64,000 nt of DNA. Source: Alicyclobacillus acidocaldarius subsp. acidocaldarius Tc-4-1 (lineage in GTDB: Bacteria > Bacillota > Bacilli > Alicyclobacillales > Alicyclobacillaceae). Of this stretch, positions 1 through 9,539 are shown piece after piece. The first letter of the stretch is position 1. The number at the start of each line of letters is the position of its first letter. The notes under the pieces are model-generated. The model searched no databases. It was not told the origin of the DNA and saw only the letters and a program-made list of their open reading frames with translations. The stretch is from assembly GCF_000219875.1 (NCBI RefSeq), contig NC_017167.1, positions 1,423,092 through 1,487,091 of the forward strand. Reading direction: 5' to 3'. A program made the translations under genes and the position numbers.

Positions 1-1089
1 TACAACGACATCGATCACCTGTACATTGCGACGGGCATGGGCGTGGATCGAGAGGGACACAGTGTGCGGCTGTCCATGGATCTCGTCCAACCCGGAGGCG
101 CGGACAACCCGGCGACGGGCGAGAACGCTAACTCGCAGGGCAACGCGCCGGATTGGATTGTGTCGGCGGACGCGCCGACGTTTGAAGAGGCCATGAGCAG
201 TCTCCAAGCGAAGCTCTCCCATTCGCTGTACCTGCAGCACAACGCGCTTGTGCTGTTTTCGGAAGATGCCCTTCGCGACTTCGCGCCCATCGCGGACGCG
301 CTCGAGCGAGATCGGCAGTTGCGCCGCAGCCAGCTCTGGGTCATCACGCCGACGTCCGCTGAGTCCGTGCTGCGGGAATCCACGGGGCAGACAGAGCCTA
401 TCTCGCTCGTCATCCGAGATCTCGTGGATGAGGCATCGCGCAGGGAGGCGTGCCTCGCGAGCGACGAGCTCCACGTGGTGAAGGCGCTGCTTCGGCCGTC
501 GGGTGTCGCACCGCTCGCGGCCATCGAAGAGGGACCTGGCGGATCGCCCGAAGTCAAGGGACTGGCTTACCTGCAGCGAGATGGAAAGTTGGCCATCGTC
601 GATCGCGGCCGGTTGCTGGACAACGCCTGGTGGTTGGGGCGCACTTTGGATGTGCGCGAGGTGGTTCCCTGGGCAAAGGGCGGACGCCAGGGCGCCATCG
701 GGGTGCATTGGCTGCGCACTTCGACGCGGCTCGTAGTGGACACTTCCGGTCAATCCCCGAAGGTGCGCGTGGTCTGGCGCGGGACGGGCGAGATTGAGCG
801 TTGGCAAGCGAGCGAGAAGATGAGCGCGAACACGTTTGCGGCACTGGAGCAAGCCATCCGCGAGGACGTCGAACATCGCCTCGCCAAGGCCCTCGACCAG
901 GCCCGAGCCGTCGATATGGACGCCTTTGGCTTGACCAACGCGTGCGCGGAGAAGGGCATCCAACTGCGCGACGGGGCGTGGAAGCGCCTCCAGGTCGAGT
1001 ATGACATCGAACCTCACATCGTTCATGGCCAGCTCGCCAGCACAACCCCGTTTGCCCAGGAGGCGAAGGGAAGGGAGGGCTCTTCATGA
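1..1089 (+). CDS. gerAC: Ger(x)C-type spore germination protein (5' end outside window)
   Basis: This is the C subunit of a GerA-family germinant receptor, normally a lipoprotein on the outer face of the spore inner membrane. The frame is open from base 1, and the motif DIDHLYIATGMGVDREG at the very edge matches the start of the mature GerAC domain. The signal peptide and lipobox therefore lie outside the window, and the ATG at 37 is internal. The remaining 362 codons cover nearly the whole GerAC fold and end in a typical charged tail. It overlaps the next gene by ATGA. The GerB-type and GerA-type subunits that follow confirm the assignment. Which germinant is sensed cannot be read from sequence. 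Confidence 0.88.
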   Translation, partial: YNDIDHLYIATGMGVDREGHSVRLSMDLVQPGGADNPATGENANSQGNAPDWIVSADAPTFEEAMSSLQAKLSHSLYLQHNALVLFSEDALRDFAPIADALERDRQLRRSQLWVITPTSAESVLRESTGQTEPISLVIRDLVDEASRREACLASDELHVVKALLRPSGVAPLAAIEEGPGGSPEVKGLAYLQRDGKLAIVDRGRLLDNAWWLGRTLDVREVVPWAKGGRQGAIGVHWLRTSTRLVVDTSGQSPKVRVVWRGTGEIERWQASEKMSANTFAALEQAIREDVEHRLAKALDQARAVDMDAFGLTNACAEKGIQLRDGAWKRLQVEYDIEPHIVHGQLASTTPFAQEAKGREGSS

Positions 1090-1331
1090 CGAGCGTTTGG
1101 GCCGTCCTGTGGGCCATTCTCGGCGCTGTCGTGGACTTTCGCAGATGGGTGCCCAAGTCGTGGCGCGAGTGGGTGGCGTGGTTCCTGTTGACCGCACTGG
1201 CCATTGGAGTCGCGGTTGCGGCCGATGTCCATCTGTGGCCTCGTCTGGGCCCGCTTCATCTGTTCGATCTCGCATTTTCCGGTCCGAGCTCGTGGTTGTA
1301 CGGGGGGCGGGCCGGGCCGCAGGAGGCGTGA
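1086..1331 (+). CDS. small membrane protein inside germinant receptor operon
   Basis: An 81-residue protein whose ATG overlaps the stop of the GerC-type gene and which has a strong site (GGGAGGG) upstream. It has one hydrophobic N-terminal stretch (about residues 3-17), a basic Trp-rich loop (RRWVPKSWREW), and a second hydrophobic segment (about 31-48). I do not recognise a family by sequence. Some gerA operons carry a small fourth subunit (GerD/GerQ-like 'D' proteins of two transmembrane helices), and the size, topology and position fit such an accessory subunit. That role is inference from context. Confidence 0.6.
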   Translation: MTSVWAVLWAILGAVVDFRRWVPKSWREWVAWFLLTALAIGVAVAADVHLWPRLGPLHLFDLAFSGPSSWLYGGRAGPQEA

Positions 1332-1334
1332 CTC

Positions 1335-2441
1335 GTGATTCAGATCTCACGCTATCAACTCATCCTCATGCTCATCTGGACTGTGCTGGGGACGGGCATC
1401 GTCACCATGCCCGGTACCATCGCTCAATTCACGCTCCGCGACGCATGGATTTCAGGCTTTGGATTGCTCCTGGGCGCCGTGATATGCGCGGTCCTTTCGC
1501 TGGCACACGTGCGCCTGTTTCCCGGGCGAACCCTCACCCAGGCCGCCATCGACGTGCTCGGTCCCACGCTTGGCCGCGCCTACGGGATCTGGTATCTCGC
1601 GTACGGCTTTGTCACGATGGCCACCATCGGCCGCGAGATGAGCGCCTTCATCGGCATCTCCATCTTGCCGAACACGCCGGATTTTCTTCTGAGTGCCATC
1701 GCGTTTGCGGTATCCATGTACCTGGCGTACCTCGGCATCGAAGTGGTGGCGCGCGTGAACGAGTTCATCCTGCCGCTTGCCGCCGTCGTCTCCCCGGTCT
1801 TGTTCCTTCTCGCGGCTCGGTTGTTTGACACGTCGTCCTTTCGACCGCTCCTCGGCGATCCCGCCGGCGCCGCCTGGCGCGCAGCTGTCGTGCCTGCATT
1901 TGCCTACGGCCTGGAGTTTGCCATCGCGCTGCAGTGGGTTCCAGTGCTCCGCTCGCCTCGCACGCTGCCGTGGGACATCCTCGTTGCGGGAGCCATTAGT
2001 GCCTTCGTGCTGTCGGTTCTCGTGACGCTCACCGTGGGCGTCCTCGGCGAACCTGCCAGCTATTTGAACTACCCGGTCCTCGAACTCGTTCGAGCCATCC
2101 GACAAGGCAAGTTCGTCGAGCGCCTCGACACGCTGTACGTCATGGGCGTGTCCATCACGCTCGTCCTGAAGCTCGCAGCCTTTCAACTCGCCGTGGGCGA
2201 GGCGGTGAAGGACATGAGCGGATCGCCCGAGCGGACGTGGATCCCCGTCCCCCTCGCCCTTCTGGGGTGGTCGCTGTCCAATTATCTGTTTCGAAATGTG
2301 TTTGATGTTACAAACTTCATCCTCCGGGATGTCCCGAGCTATTTCCTTGTGACCGTCGTCCTCCTTCCCGGCGCGCTGTATGCCCTTCGCGCTGCGCAGA
2401 TGGTCAGAACCAAACGCCCGGGCGGGTTCCGAAGCACATAA
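1335..2441 (+). CDS. gerAB: GerAB/YndE-type spore germination permease
   Basis: A 368-residue integral membrane protein of the amino acid-polyamine-organocation (APC) superfamily, the B subunit of germinant receptors and the likely germinant-binding component. It begins ISRYQLILMLIWTVLGTGIV, a typical GerB N-terminus with a glycine-rich first helix, and about ten hydrophobic segments follow. The start is GTG, with AGGAGG 8 bases upstream. It lies 3 bases after the small membrane gene, so it is clearly co-transcribed. Length matches the family (about 365). Confidence 0.9.
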   Translation: MIQISRYQLILMLIWTVLGTGIVTMPGTIAQFTLRDAWISGFGLLLGAVICAVLSLAHVRLFPGRTLTQAAIDVLGPTLGRAYGIWYLAYGFVTMATIGREMSAFIGISILPNTPDFLLSAIAFAVSMYLAYLGIEVVARVNEFILPLAAVVSPVLFLLAARLFDTSSFRPLLGDPAGAAWRAAVVPAFAYGLEFAIALQWVPVLRSPRTLPWDILVAGAISAFVLSVLVTLTVGVLGEPASYLNYPVLELVRAIRQGKFVERLDTLYVMGVSITLVLKLAAFQLAVGEAVKDMSGSPERTWIPVPLALLGWSLSNYLFRNVFDVTNFILRDVPSYFLVTVVLLPGALYALRAAQMVRTKRPGGFRST

Positions 2442-2503
2442 AAACGCGAAATCCAAGGCATGGATAGGATGGGACATGTACATCAAGAGACGGAGGAGAT
2501 ACC

Positions 2504-4003
2504 ATGCGACAGTCGGCCGAGCCCCTGGTGAGCCAGCCCATCAGCCGAACACTGGAGCACAACGTCAATTATATTAACCAGCTCCTCGGTATCGGCACCA
2601 CGTGGGACATCATGGCCAAGCCCTTCCGGTACGGTCGCCTGAACATGATGTCGTATGTGACGAACGGCTTCTTTCTCACGATGAACGTCGTCCTCGTGCT
2701 CGACAGCTTTCACCGAAACGTCGAGGCGTTTGAGCGCGAACACGAGGGTCAGGCCTACGACATCGAGGAGCTGGTCTTCTACCTGAATACGCACATCGAC
2801 TTCGTGCAGGTCCAGGTGATCGATCAGATGTCGGACGCGGTCCGCTTCATCCTCTCCGGGCCGCTTGTGACGTTCATCGACGGGTACGACAAGGTGCTCG
2901 TCGTCGACACCCGCGTGTATCCGATGCGCGGGATCGAACCGCCGATGATCGAGCGCGTGGTTCGCGGGAATCACGACGGATTCACCGAGACTATGCTGAT
3001 GAACACGACGCTCATCCGGCGCCGGCTGCGCGATCCTCGCCTTCGCAACGAGCTGTATCAGGTGGGCGACCGCGGCCAGACCGACGTCAGTCTCATGTAC
3101 CTGAAGGACGTGGCCGATGAGGAGACGGTGTCAGCCATTCGCGAACTTCTCCGCAGCGTCAAGACGGGCGGCATGATGATGGGCGAGCAGCAGTTGGTCG
3201 ATCTCATCGGCAAGGTGAAGTGGAATCCGTATCCCATCGTCCGCTACACGGAACGGCCGGACGTTGCGGCCACGGCGCTCATCGAGGGACACGTCGTGAT
3301 CGTCGTGGACGCCACGGCCGAGGTGATCATCGCGCCTACGACCTTCTTTCAACACATTCAGCATCCGCAGGAATACCATTCGTTTCCGCTTGTGGGCACG
3401 TATCTGCGCTGGATCATTGTCATCTCGGTCTTGATGAGCGTGTTTCTGCCGGGCATCTTCATGCTCGCGAATCAGCACCCAGGGTTCCTTCCTTCCTGGG
3501 CGAAGTTCTTCATGGCGAGTCGGAACGATCCGCTCCCGCTCTGGGCGCAACTGCTGTTGGCGGAGTTTGCGCTCGACGTGCTTCGGCTCGCGGTCCTGAA
3601 CGTGCCCGTCACGCTTTCGAATGCCATCGGCATTGTGTCCGCCTTGCTGTTTGGCCAGTTTGCCACGCAGATCCAACTGCTTCAGCCTGAGGTGCTGGTC
3701 TACATGGGCTTCGTGATGCTGGCGCAGTACGCGACCTCGTCCTTCGAGCTGGCGTCCGCCAACCAGATGGCGCGCATTTGGATCATGCTCTGGACCGCGG
3801 CGCTCAATTGGGGCGGTTTCCTGCTGAGCACGGCGTCCTGGTTCCTCCTGCTTCTGACCACCAAGTCCTTCGGCAAGCCCTATTTGTGGCCACTCCTTCC
3901 GTTCACGTGGAGGGACGGGATGCGGGACGTTCTCATTCGCTGGCCGTCGAGCGATTTGGGCGGCGTGCCGACGATTCTCCGCAATCGGCGGCGCGCCCGT
4001 TGA
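2504..4003 (+). CDS. gerAA: GerAA-type spore germination protein
   Basis: The 499-residue A subunit of a germinant receptor: a large soluble N-terminal domain (residues 1 to about 300) followed by four or five membrane segments (about 300-470) and a basic tail. The stretch around RGPRVGFTE in other GerA proteins corresponds here to VVRGNHDGFTETMLMNTTLIRRR, a family landmark. The ATG follows GGAGGAGAT. Subunit order here is C-B-A instead of the classical A-B-C, which also occurs in Bacilli. The gene closes the operon; a weak terminator-like hairpin lies just downstream. Confidence 0.9.
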   Translation: MRQSAEPLVSQPISRTLEHNVNYINQLLGIGTTWDIMAKPFRYGRLNMMSYVTNGFFLTMNVVLVLDSFHRNVEAFEREHEGQAYDIEELVFYLNTHIDFVQVQVIDQMSDAVRFILSGPLVTFIDGYDKVLVVDTRVYPMRGIEPPMIERVVRGNHDGFTETMLMNTTLIRRRLRDPRLRNELYQVGDRGQTDVSLMYLKDVADEETVSAIRELLRSVKTGGMMMGEQQLVDLIGKVKWNPYPIVRYTERPDVAATALIEGHVVIVVDATAEVIIAPTTFFQHIQHPQEYHSFPLVGTYLRWIIVISVLMSVFLPGIFMLANQHPGFLPSWAKFFMASRNDPLPLWAQLLLAEFALDVLRLAVLNVPVTLSNAIGIVSALLFGQFATQIQLLQPEVLVYMGFVMLAQYATSSFELASANQMARIWIMLWTAALNWGGFLLSTASWFLLLLTTKSFGKPYLWPLLPFTWRDGMRDVLIRWPSSDLGGVPTILRNRRRAR

Positions 4004-4004
4004 C

Positions 4005-4042
4005 TGCGAGGGCGAGGCGGGATGGCGATCCGCAGCCTTTTT
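4005..4042 (+). terminator. possible terminator after gerA operon
   Basis: An imperfect GC-rich stem (GCGGGAT ... ATCCGC, one bulge) is followed by AGCC and five T residues. It sits immediately before the galE promoter. The imperfect stem keeps confidence low. Confidence 0.35.
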
Positions 4043-4050
4043 GGTATAGT
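4042..4050 (+). promoter_or_regulatory. extended -10 promoter for galE
   Basis: TGG-TATAGT is an extended -10 element, about 33 bases upstream of the galE ATG. No clear -35 is visible, which is usual for extended -10 promoters. Confidence 0.4.
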
Positions 4051-4082
4051 GGTCGTGGTCCTACTTCGCTGGGGGTGATGCC

Positions 4083-5096
4083 ATGATTTTGGTGACTGGC
4101 GCGGCCGGATACATCGGCTCGCACACCTGTGTGGCGCTCGTCGAGTCCGGTTATGACATCGTCGCCATCGACAATTTTGCGAATTCCAAGCCCGAGGCGC
4201 TGCGGCGCGTCGCCGAGATCACCGGCAAGTCGTTTCCCGTGCACTCGGTGGACATGCTCGACGCCCAGGCGCTCGAGGAGGTCTTTCGCGCCTATGCGTT
4301 TCAAGCCGTCATTCACTTCGCCGGACTGAAGGCCGTCGGGGAGTCGGTGGCGCAGCCCCTTCGCTACTACCGAAACAATCTCGGCAGCACGCTGAATCTG
4401 CTCGAATCCATGCTGCAACACGGCGTGAACAAGATCGTGTTCAGCTCGTCCGCAACGGTCTATGGCGCTTCAAATGACATGCCCTTGAAGGAAGACATGC
4501 CCATCGCTCCGGTGAACCCGTATGGGCAGACGAAGGCGATGATCGAGCAAATCTTGCGCGACGTCGCCGCGGCAACCGAGGGCTTTGGCGCGGCACTTCT
4601 GCGCTATTTCAACCCTGTCGGGGCTCATCCTTCCGGGCGGATCGGCGAAGATCCGCAGGGCATTCCGAATAACCTGGTCCCCTACGTGGCCCAAGTGGCT
4701 GTGGGCAAGCGGCCGGAGGTCGTTGTGTTTGGCGGAGACTATCCGACGCCCGACGGCACGGGCGTGCGCGACTACATTCACGTGATGGACTTAGCGTCCG
4801 GGCACGTGCGCGCACTCGACTGGGTGTTGTCGCACACGGGTGCAGAGGCCTTCAATCTTGGGACTGGAAAAGGTTCCAGTGTACTCGAGGTCATTCAGGC
4901 CTTTGAACGCGCAAGCGGGAGGAACATCCCATATCGCATCGGCCCAAGGCGCCCCGGCGATGCAGCGGTGAGCTACGCCGATCCGTCCAAAGCAGAGCGC
5001 GAGCTCGGTTGGAGGGCCACGCAGGATCTCGACGCGATGTGCCGGGATACCTGGCGCTGGCAGTCGCAAAATCCAAACGGTTACGATCCGGCCTGA
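4083..5096 (+). CDS. galE: UDP-glucose 4-epimerase
   Basis: Interconverts UDP-glucose and UDP-galactose with tightly bound NAD, in the cytoplasm, supplying galactosyl units for surface polysaccharide. The Rossmann motif GAAGYIGSHTC is at residues 6-16, the catalytic SSSATVYG and YGQTK (short-chain dehydrogenase S...YxxxK) lie in the middle, and the substrate-side motif RYFNPVGAHPSG follows. The 337-residue length is standard. The site GGGGGTGA sits before the ATG. It is a single-gene unit with its own promoter, convergent with the flippase gene. A related specificity (UDP-GlcNAc or uronate epimerase) cannot be excluded from sequence. Confidence 0.9.
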   Translation: MILVTGAAGYIGSHTCVALVESGYDIVAIDNFANSKPEALRRVAEITGKSFPVHSVDMLDAQALEEVFRAYAFQAVIHFAGLKAVGESVAQPLRYYRNNLGSTLNLLESMLQHGVNKIVFSSSATVYGASNDMPLKEDMPIAPVNPYGQTKAMIEQILRDVAAATEGFGAALLRYFNPVGAHPSGRIGEDPQGIPNNLVPYVAQVAVGKRPEVVVFGGDYPTPDGTGVRDYIHVMDLASGHVRALDWVLSHTGAEAFNLGTGKGSSVLEVIQAFERASGRNIPYRIGPRRPGDAAVSYADPSKAERELGWRATQDLDAMCRDTWRWQSQNPNGYDPA

Positions 5097-5103
5097 ACCC
5101 GCG

Positions 5104-6693
5104 TCAGCGCGCGCCGAGAAACGGCAATCGGCTCAAGGCGCGCGCCAGCGGTTCACCCACCACGGGGATCCGCGCAATGTCGCCGACGGTGGCAAGCCCG
5201 AGGTACATCGCGGCGAGCACGTATGTGATCATGCCGGCGAGGGTGCAGAGCGCAAACTGGAACCAAGCGGCCTGTAGCGCCGCATGATGCTGCACAGCGC
5301 CCATGGGAAGCCACGCGATGGCGGCGGCTGTGGCCATCTTGACGCTCATCCGGAGATCGAGGTCGAGCTTGTGATACCGCCTCACGGCGAGCATGCCGAG
5401 CACCGCGGCGACGATGCCGCTCGTGGCCACGGCCGAGGCAAGTCCGCGGATCCCTTGATGTCCCACGGCGACGAACTCGTAGATGCACGCCAGGCGAATG
5501 GCGCTGGACAGAAACGTGATGACCGTCGAGACGAACGCTCGGTTTAGTCCCTGGAGGACGGCGAAGAGCGGATCACTGAGGTAAAAGAACAGGCACGAGG
5601 GCGCGAGATATGCGAGCAACTGGCCAGCCGTCGGATTTCGATACAGCGCGGTCGCGGCGTCCTCGCCGGAGGCGATGAACAGCGCAGCGGAAAACAGCGC
5701 GACGAACATGGCGGCGTGGATGGATTGGGCGATGCGGCGCGCGACGAGCCGGTCATCGTGGAGCGCTTTGGCTTCGGAGATGGCTGGCACGATGACGGAG
5801 GAGATGGCGCCGGACAACACGGTCGGCATGAACAGGAGTTCCATGGCCATGCCGAAAGCGCCGTACATCGCGGTGGCTTCGCGCCGCGACACCCCCGCTT
5901 CTAGAAACGCCTGGTACATGACCGTGGGCTCCGCCGCGAACGCGATGACGCCTAAGACATTGGACAGCATCGTTGGCACGGCGACTTGGGCGAGATCGCG
6001 AACGACGCCGCGGGCAGGCCGCGCCATTGGCTGAACGGTCACGAGCAGGCGGCGATGGCGAAGCGCGTAGGTGGCGAGCATGGTGAGATAGCCCGCGAGT
6101 TCGCCCATGCCCCCGCCGATGACAAGCGCGAGAGCGCCGTACCGGACGCCCCAAGGGCTCATCCAGATCATGAGCGGCACCGACGCCGCGGCGCGCACCG
6201 TGGTCTCTACGATCCACGCGAGCGCAGGCGGCGTCTGATTTTGAATCCCCATGTAAAAGCCGCTCAGCACCGAGGAAAGGCACACAATAGGGATGCGGAA
6301 GACCATCACGAAGAAGGCGGGGATGGCTCGAGGGTCCATGAACCGATGCAGGTGGGGCGACAGTGCAAACGCGAGGCACACCATGGCCAAGCCGGAAGCG
6401 GCGCTCCACGCGTTCGCCGTGATCCACGCCTTGCGCGCGCGCGCGACGTCTCCAACGGCGAGATTTTCTGCGATCACCTTGGAGACCGCGGGTGGGAGTC
6501 CAAAGGTGGCCAGGGTGACGAGCAGGAGGTACGGGGGACTGATGGTTTGGAACAGGCCGAAGCCTTGAACTCCCATGGTTCGGGCCATGACCATCTGAAC
6601 GGCGAGTGCCATCGCGCGGGTGACGATGCCGGCAAAGGCGAGCACGGCCGCACCGTGCAAGAACGACTGTCGGCTTCTGGTCATCGTTTCCAC
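5104..6693 (-). CDS. spoVB: SpoVB-like polysaccharide/lipid flippase (MOP superfamily)
   Basis: A 529-residue membrane protein with 13-14 predicted helices, beginning FLHGAAVLAFAGIVTRAMAL and containing GLFQTISPPYLLLVTLATFGLP near residue 50. This is the pattern of SpoVB/MurJ-type multidrug/oligosaccharidyl-lipid/polysaccharide exporters. In Bacillus SpoVB is needed for spore cortex synthesis, probably in lipid-II handling. The GTG at 6693 has GGAG 7 bases upstream; an ATG at 6684 is an alternative start. Several paralogues of this family occur in Firmicutes (YtgP, YkvU), so spoVB is the best but not certain symbol. Confidence 0.75.
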   Translation of the reverse strand: METMTRSRQSFLHGAAVLAFAGIVTRAMALAVQMVMARTMGVQGFGLFQTISPPYLLLVTLATFGLPPAVSKVIAENLAVGDVARARKAWITANAWSAASGLAMVCLAFALSPHLHRFMDPRAIPAFFVMVFRIPIVCLSSVLSGFYMGIQNQTPPALAWIVETTVRAAASVPLMIWMSPWGVRYGALALVIGGGMGELAGYLTMLATYALRHRRLLVTVQPMARPARGVVRDLAQVAVPTMLSNVLGVIAFAAEPTVMYQAFLEAGVSRREATAMYGAFGMAMELLFMPTVLSGAISSVIVPAISEAKALHDDRLVARRIAQSIHAAMFVALFSAALFIASGEDAATALYRNPTAGQLLAYLAPSCLFFYLSDPLFAVLQGLNRAFVSTVITFLSSAIRLACIYEFVAVGHQGIRGLASAVATSGIVAAVLGMLAVRRYHKLDLDLRMSVKMATAAAIAWLPMGAVQHHAALQAAWFQFALCTLAGMITYVLAAMYLGLATVGDIARIPVVGEPLARALSRLPFLGAR

Positions 6694-6906
6694 CCCACAT
6701 CTCCGTCACCGAAAGGGTATGTCACATCGTCTGGACAAAGACCTCGAATTTCGAGGATCGGCGGAAGGCAGGTTCAGTTCCACCAATCGCTTGAAGTGCG
6801 TTTGAACTCGGCGCGCTACCCTCGTACCCGAAGAGGGCGGTGTACGGGCATCCCTTCCGGGCTCCGTACCTTGCCCAGAGGACAAGAGATACGGGGGAAG
6901 CGGAAG

Positions 6907-8403
6907 ATGAAAGCCAAGATGGCGACGATGTCTGCCGCGATTTGGCTCGCGGCAGTGGGTGTCACAGGATGTGGTGCAGCGGGCGGGCCTGAGGCGAAGG
7001 GCGCCGCCGATGTGGCGGTGCGGGCGCTGACCAACGAGGTCCAGACGCCTTCTACGGCAACGTCGACGCCCGCCGAGGAAAGCAACGGAACGTTGACGCC
7101 TGGCGGCCAGTCGGGCAACCCGGCAGCAGCGGAGAGCCAGCCGTATGCCGTGGTCAATACGCACGTGCCTCCGAAAGTGTACGGGATGCGGAAATTCCCG
7201 TACCCGTACGACGCGATGCTCGCGATTTCGTCCGATGCGGACAGCGAAACCTTGCGAAAGTTCAATCTGATTCACGAGTTCATCAATACCACGCAGATGA
7301 CGCCGCTCGGCAAGGGGCTCGGGCTCGACTTCGCGGACTCGTTCTTCATGTACAACGGAGACAACCTGCCCGGCTACGTGGACATCGACCACGAGCCGAT
7401 GTCGGACGAACTGAGTTGGTTTAAGGGCGTGTCGAATCAGCCTTACGCCGCAGCCATCCTGAATCATTACATCCACGTCGGCTGGATCGACACCATGCAC
7501 ACCTTTGGCGACTTCAGCGAGCGGAACCAGAATGAGACGTTGTTTTCCCGCAAGCTCGCCATTCAGGCGATTGACGCGCTGAAAGCGGACGGGGATGTTC
7601 TCACCGTATGGACGGACCACGGCAACAAGTCGAATGTGGACAACTTCGGCGACTACGGGCGAAGCCCATTCTATGACTATCAACAGGGCGCCAATCCGTG
7701 GTCGAAATATTATCACACTGACATCACTATCCCGTATGGCATTCGGTTCGTGTGGCCGGACGGCGCGAGCGACCAGTTCGGCATGAGTTCGATGATCTAT
7801 CCGCTCCGGCTGCCGGATGGTCGGGAGGTGTGGGGATTCTGGCGCTATACGTCCGAGGGATTTAACGCCAAAGGAGATCCGGAGTGGAACTGGACGCCGT
7901 TTGGGCTCGATGAGCAGTTGTCTCCTGCACACCTGGAGGAAATTGAGATTCATCACGATTACGCCATTGTGGCGCAGCACCTCTGCGGAACGACTTATCC
8001 GGGCGTGTTGCCGCAATCCGCGGTGCAGGCGCTCCGGCGTCTGGCGCAGCAGTATTACGAGGGGAAGATTCTCGTGACCCGGACGAGCCGCCTGCTCAAC
8101 TACAACGTGGTTCAACAGTACGTGTCCTACCGCGTGACCTATGAGAAGGGAAAGGCGTACATTCACATCCTGGCCATTCTCGATCCCGTGTTTGGCGCAT
8201 ATGTGCCAACGGTCGACGACGTTCGCGGTCTGACCTTTTACACCTCAAATCCTGCGGAGACGGTCATCGAAATTCGCAACACGCCCATTCCGGCCGATTT
8301 GGTTCAAGAAAACCGCTCAGACGGTGTGGCGCCGAGCATCGGCATCAAGTGGTGGCCTGTCGACACCACCAATTACGTGGAGACCGCCCCAGGCGTTTAT
8401 TAA
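6907..8403 (+). CDS. secreted lipoprotein, possible deacetylase/glycosidase-like barrel
   Basis: A 498-residue protein with a signal peptide and lipobox (VGVTGC, Cys about residue 21), then a low-complexity Thr/Ser/Pro linker to about residue 75, then a large aromatic-rich domain. The ATG at 6907 is preceded by GGGGGAAG and begins a classical KMATMSAAIWLAAVG signal. The frame is open upstream, but the upstream part has no coding character. Features such as YDAMLAISSDADSE and VWTDHGNKSNVDNFG recall the Asp/His-containing strand ends of NodB-like deacetylase or glycoside hydrolase barrels, but I cannot assign a family. It probably acts on extracellular or cell-wall polysaccharide. It stands alone, divergent from the flippase, and ends at a strong terminator. 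Confidence 0.75.
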   Translation: MKAKMATMSAAIWLAAVGVTGCGAAGGPEAKGAADVAVRALTNEVQTPSTATSTPAEESNGTLTPGGQSGNPAAAESQPYAVVNTHVPPKVYGMRKFPYPYDAMLAISSDADSETLRKFNLIHEFINTTQMTPLGKGLGLDFADSFFMYNGDNLPGYVDIDHEPMSDELSWFKGVSNQPYAAAILNHYIHVGWIDTMHTFGDFSERNQNETLFSRKLAIQAIDALKADGDVLTVWTDHGNKSNVDNFGDYGRSPFYDYQQGANPWSKYYHTDITIPYGIRFVWPDGASDQFGMSSMIYPLRLPDGREVWGFWRYTSEGFNAKGDPEWNWTPFGLDEQLSPAHLEEIEIHHDYAIVAQHLCGTTYPGVLPQSAVQALRRLAQQYYEGKILVTRTSRLLNYNVVQQYVSYRVTYEKGKAYIHILAILDPVFGAYVPTVDDVRGLTFYTSNPAETVIEIRNTPIPADLVQENRSDGVAPSIGIKWWPVDTTNYVETAPGVY

Positions 8404-8416
8404 ACGAAGCTCCATG

Positions 8417-8455
8417 GAGGCCGTATCCCCGCTCTTCGCGGGGACGGCCTTTCTT
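8417..8455 (+). terminator. rho-independent terminator after lipoprotein gene
   Basis: A long stem GGCCGTATCCCCGC / GCGGGGACGGCC with a TCTTC loop (one A bulge) is followed by TTTCTTC. It lies 15 bases after the TAA at 8403 and separates the lipoprotein gene from the spoVK run. Confidence 0.85.
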
Positions 8456-8549
8456 CATGCGTTTGGCATGGGCGATCACCCATGCGCCTACCGGCGCATA
8501 CCTTGTGGCGTGGGTCGGCGCTGCCGGCCAAGTGAGGGGTGACACGCGA

Positions 8550-9539
8550 ATGACTCCACAAAACACGGGGCGCAGAACCACGCGAGCGGTGGACACCCGG
8601 AAAGCCGCGGGCGTGATCGACCTGTACGAGCGAGGGCATATCGATCTGAACGATGCGCTCGCGAGGATTTCGGGCGTCGACGACTCAATGAGCTCGGTCG
8701 CGCCGCCGATCGACAAGCGGCGCATGCATGAGCTTCTGCGCGAACTCGACGATCTCGTCGGGCTCGACGAGGTCAAACGGGTGGTGCGCGAGATCTTCGC
8801 GCTCGTATACGTGCAGCGGTTGCGTAAGGAGCATCGGCTCAAGGCCGATGCGACGGTGCTTCACATGATTTTCTACGGGAACCCCGGCACCGGCAAGACC
8901 ACGGTGGCGCGCATCCTCGCGCGCATGTTTCACGAGTGCGGCCTGCTGGAGAAGGGGCATCTGGTGGAGGTGGAGCGCGCGGACCTCGTGGGCGAGTACA
9001 TCGGCCACACGGCGCAGAAGACGAGGGAGCAGATCCAAAAGGCGCTCGGCGGGGTGCTGTTCATCGACGAGGCGTACTCGCTCGCACGCGGGGGCGAGAA
9101 GGACTTTGGCCGCGAGGCCATCGACTGCCTGGTGAAGGCGATGGAAGATCACAAGCACGAGCTCATCGTGATCCTGGCCGGCTACGAGCGCGAGATGCGC
9201 TGGTTTCTGAGCACGAACCCGGGCCTGCCGAGCCGGTTCCCCATCCAGATCCGTTTTCCCGATTACGGCGTGGATCAGCTCGTGCAGATCGCGACAAAGA
9301 CCCTCGCTACGAGAGACTACCGCATGACCGCCGAGGCCGAGTGGGCACTTCGCAACCTGCTCCAGAATGCGCTACGCCAACCTCGGCTCGAGCCGTTCTC
9401 GAACGCGAGATACGTTCGCAACTTGGTGGAGCGGGCCATTCGAAGGCAGGCCGTGCGCCTCTTTGAAGAATCGAGGCCGAAACGGGACGCGCTCATGCTC
9501 ATTGAGGCGCGGGACTGGCAAGGAGATGAGGCGGGATGA
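8550..9539 (+). CDS. spoVK: stage V sporulation protein K (AAA+ ATPase)
   Basis: A 329-residue AAA+ ATPase of the SpoVK/CbxX family, made in the mother cell and needed for spore maturation. Walker A is GNPGTGKT at 110-117, Walker B FIDEAY at 171-176, and a Sensor-1/arginine finger region surrounds GYEREMRWFLSTNPGL and SRFP. The start is placed at the ATG with GAGGGGTGA 8 bases upstream, giving the normal family length (Bacillus SpoVK about 322). The open frame upstream crosses the terminator and is not coding. It is first in a long run and overlaps the GTPase gene by ATGA. Confidence 0.9.
   Translation: MTPQNTGRRTTRAVDTRKAAGVIDLYERGHIDLNDALARISGVDDSMSSVAPPIDKRRMHELLRELDDLVGLDEVKRVVREIFALVYVQRLRKEHRLKADATVLHMIFYGNPGTGKTTVARILARMFHECGLLEKGHLVEVERADLVGEYIGHTAQKTREQIQKALGGVLFIDEAYSLARGGEKDFGREAIDCLVKAMEDHKHELIVILAGYEREMRWFLSTNPGLPSRFPIQIRFPDYGVDQLVQIATKTLATRDYRMTAEAEWALRNLLQNALRQPRLEPFSNARYVRNLVERAIRRQAVRLFEESRPKRDALMLIEARDWQGDEAG

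Noticed and set aside
5986-6906. Long open frame upstream of and fused to the lipoprotein gene
   Set aside because: It runs antisense to the SpoVB-like gene, has no coding character, and a proper ribosome site plus signal peptide start at 6907.
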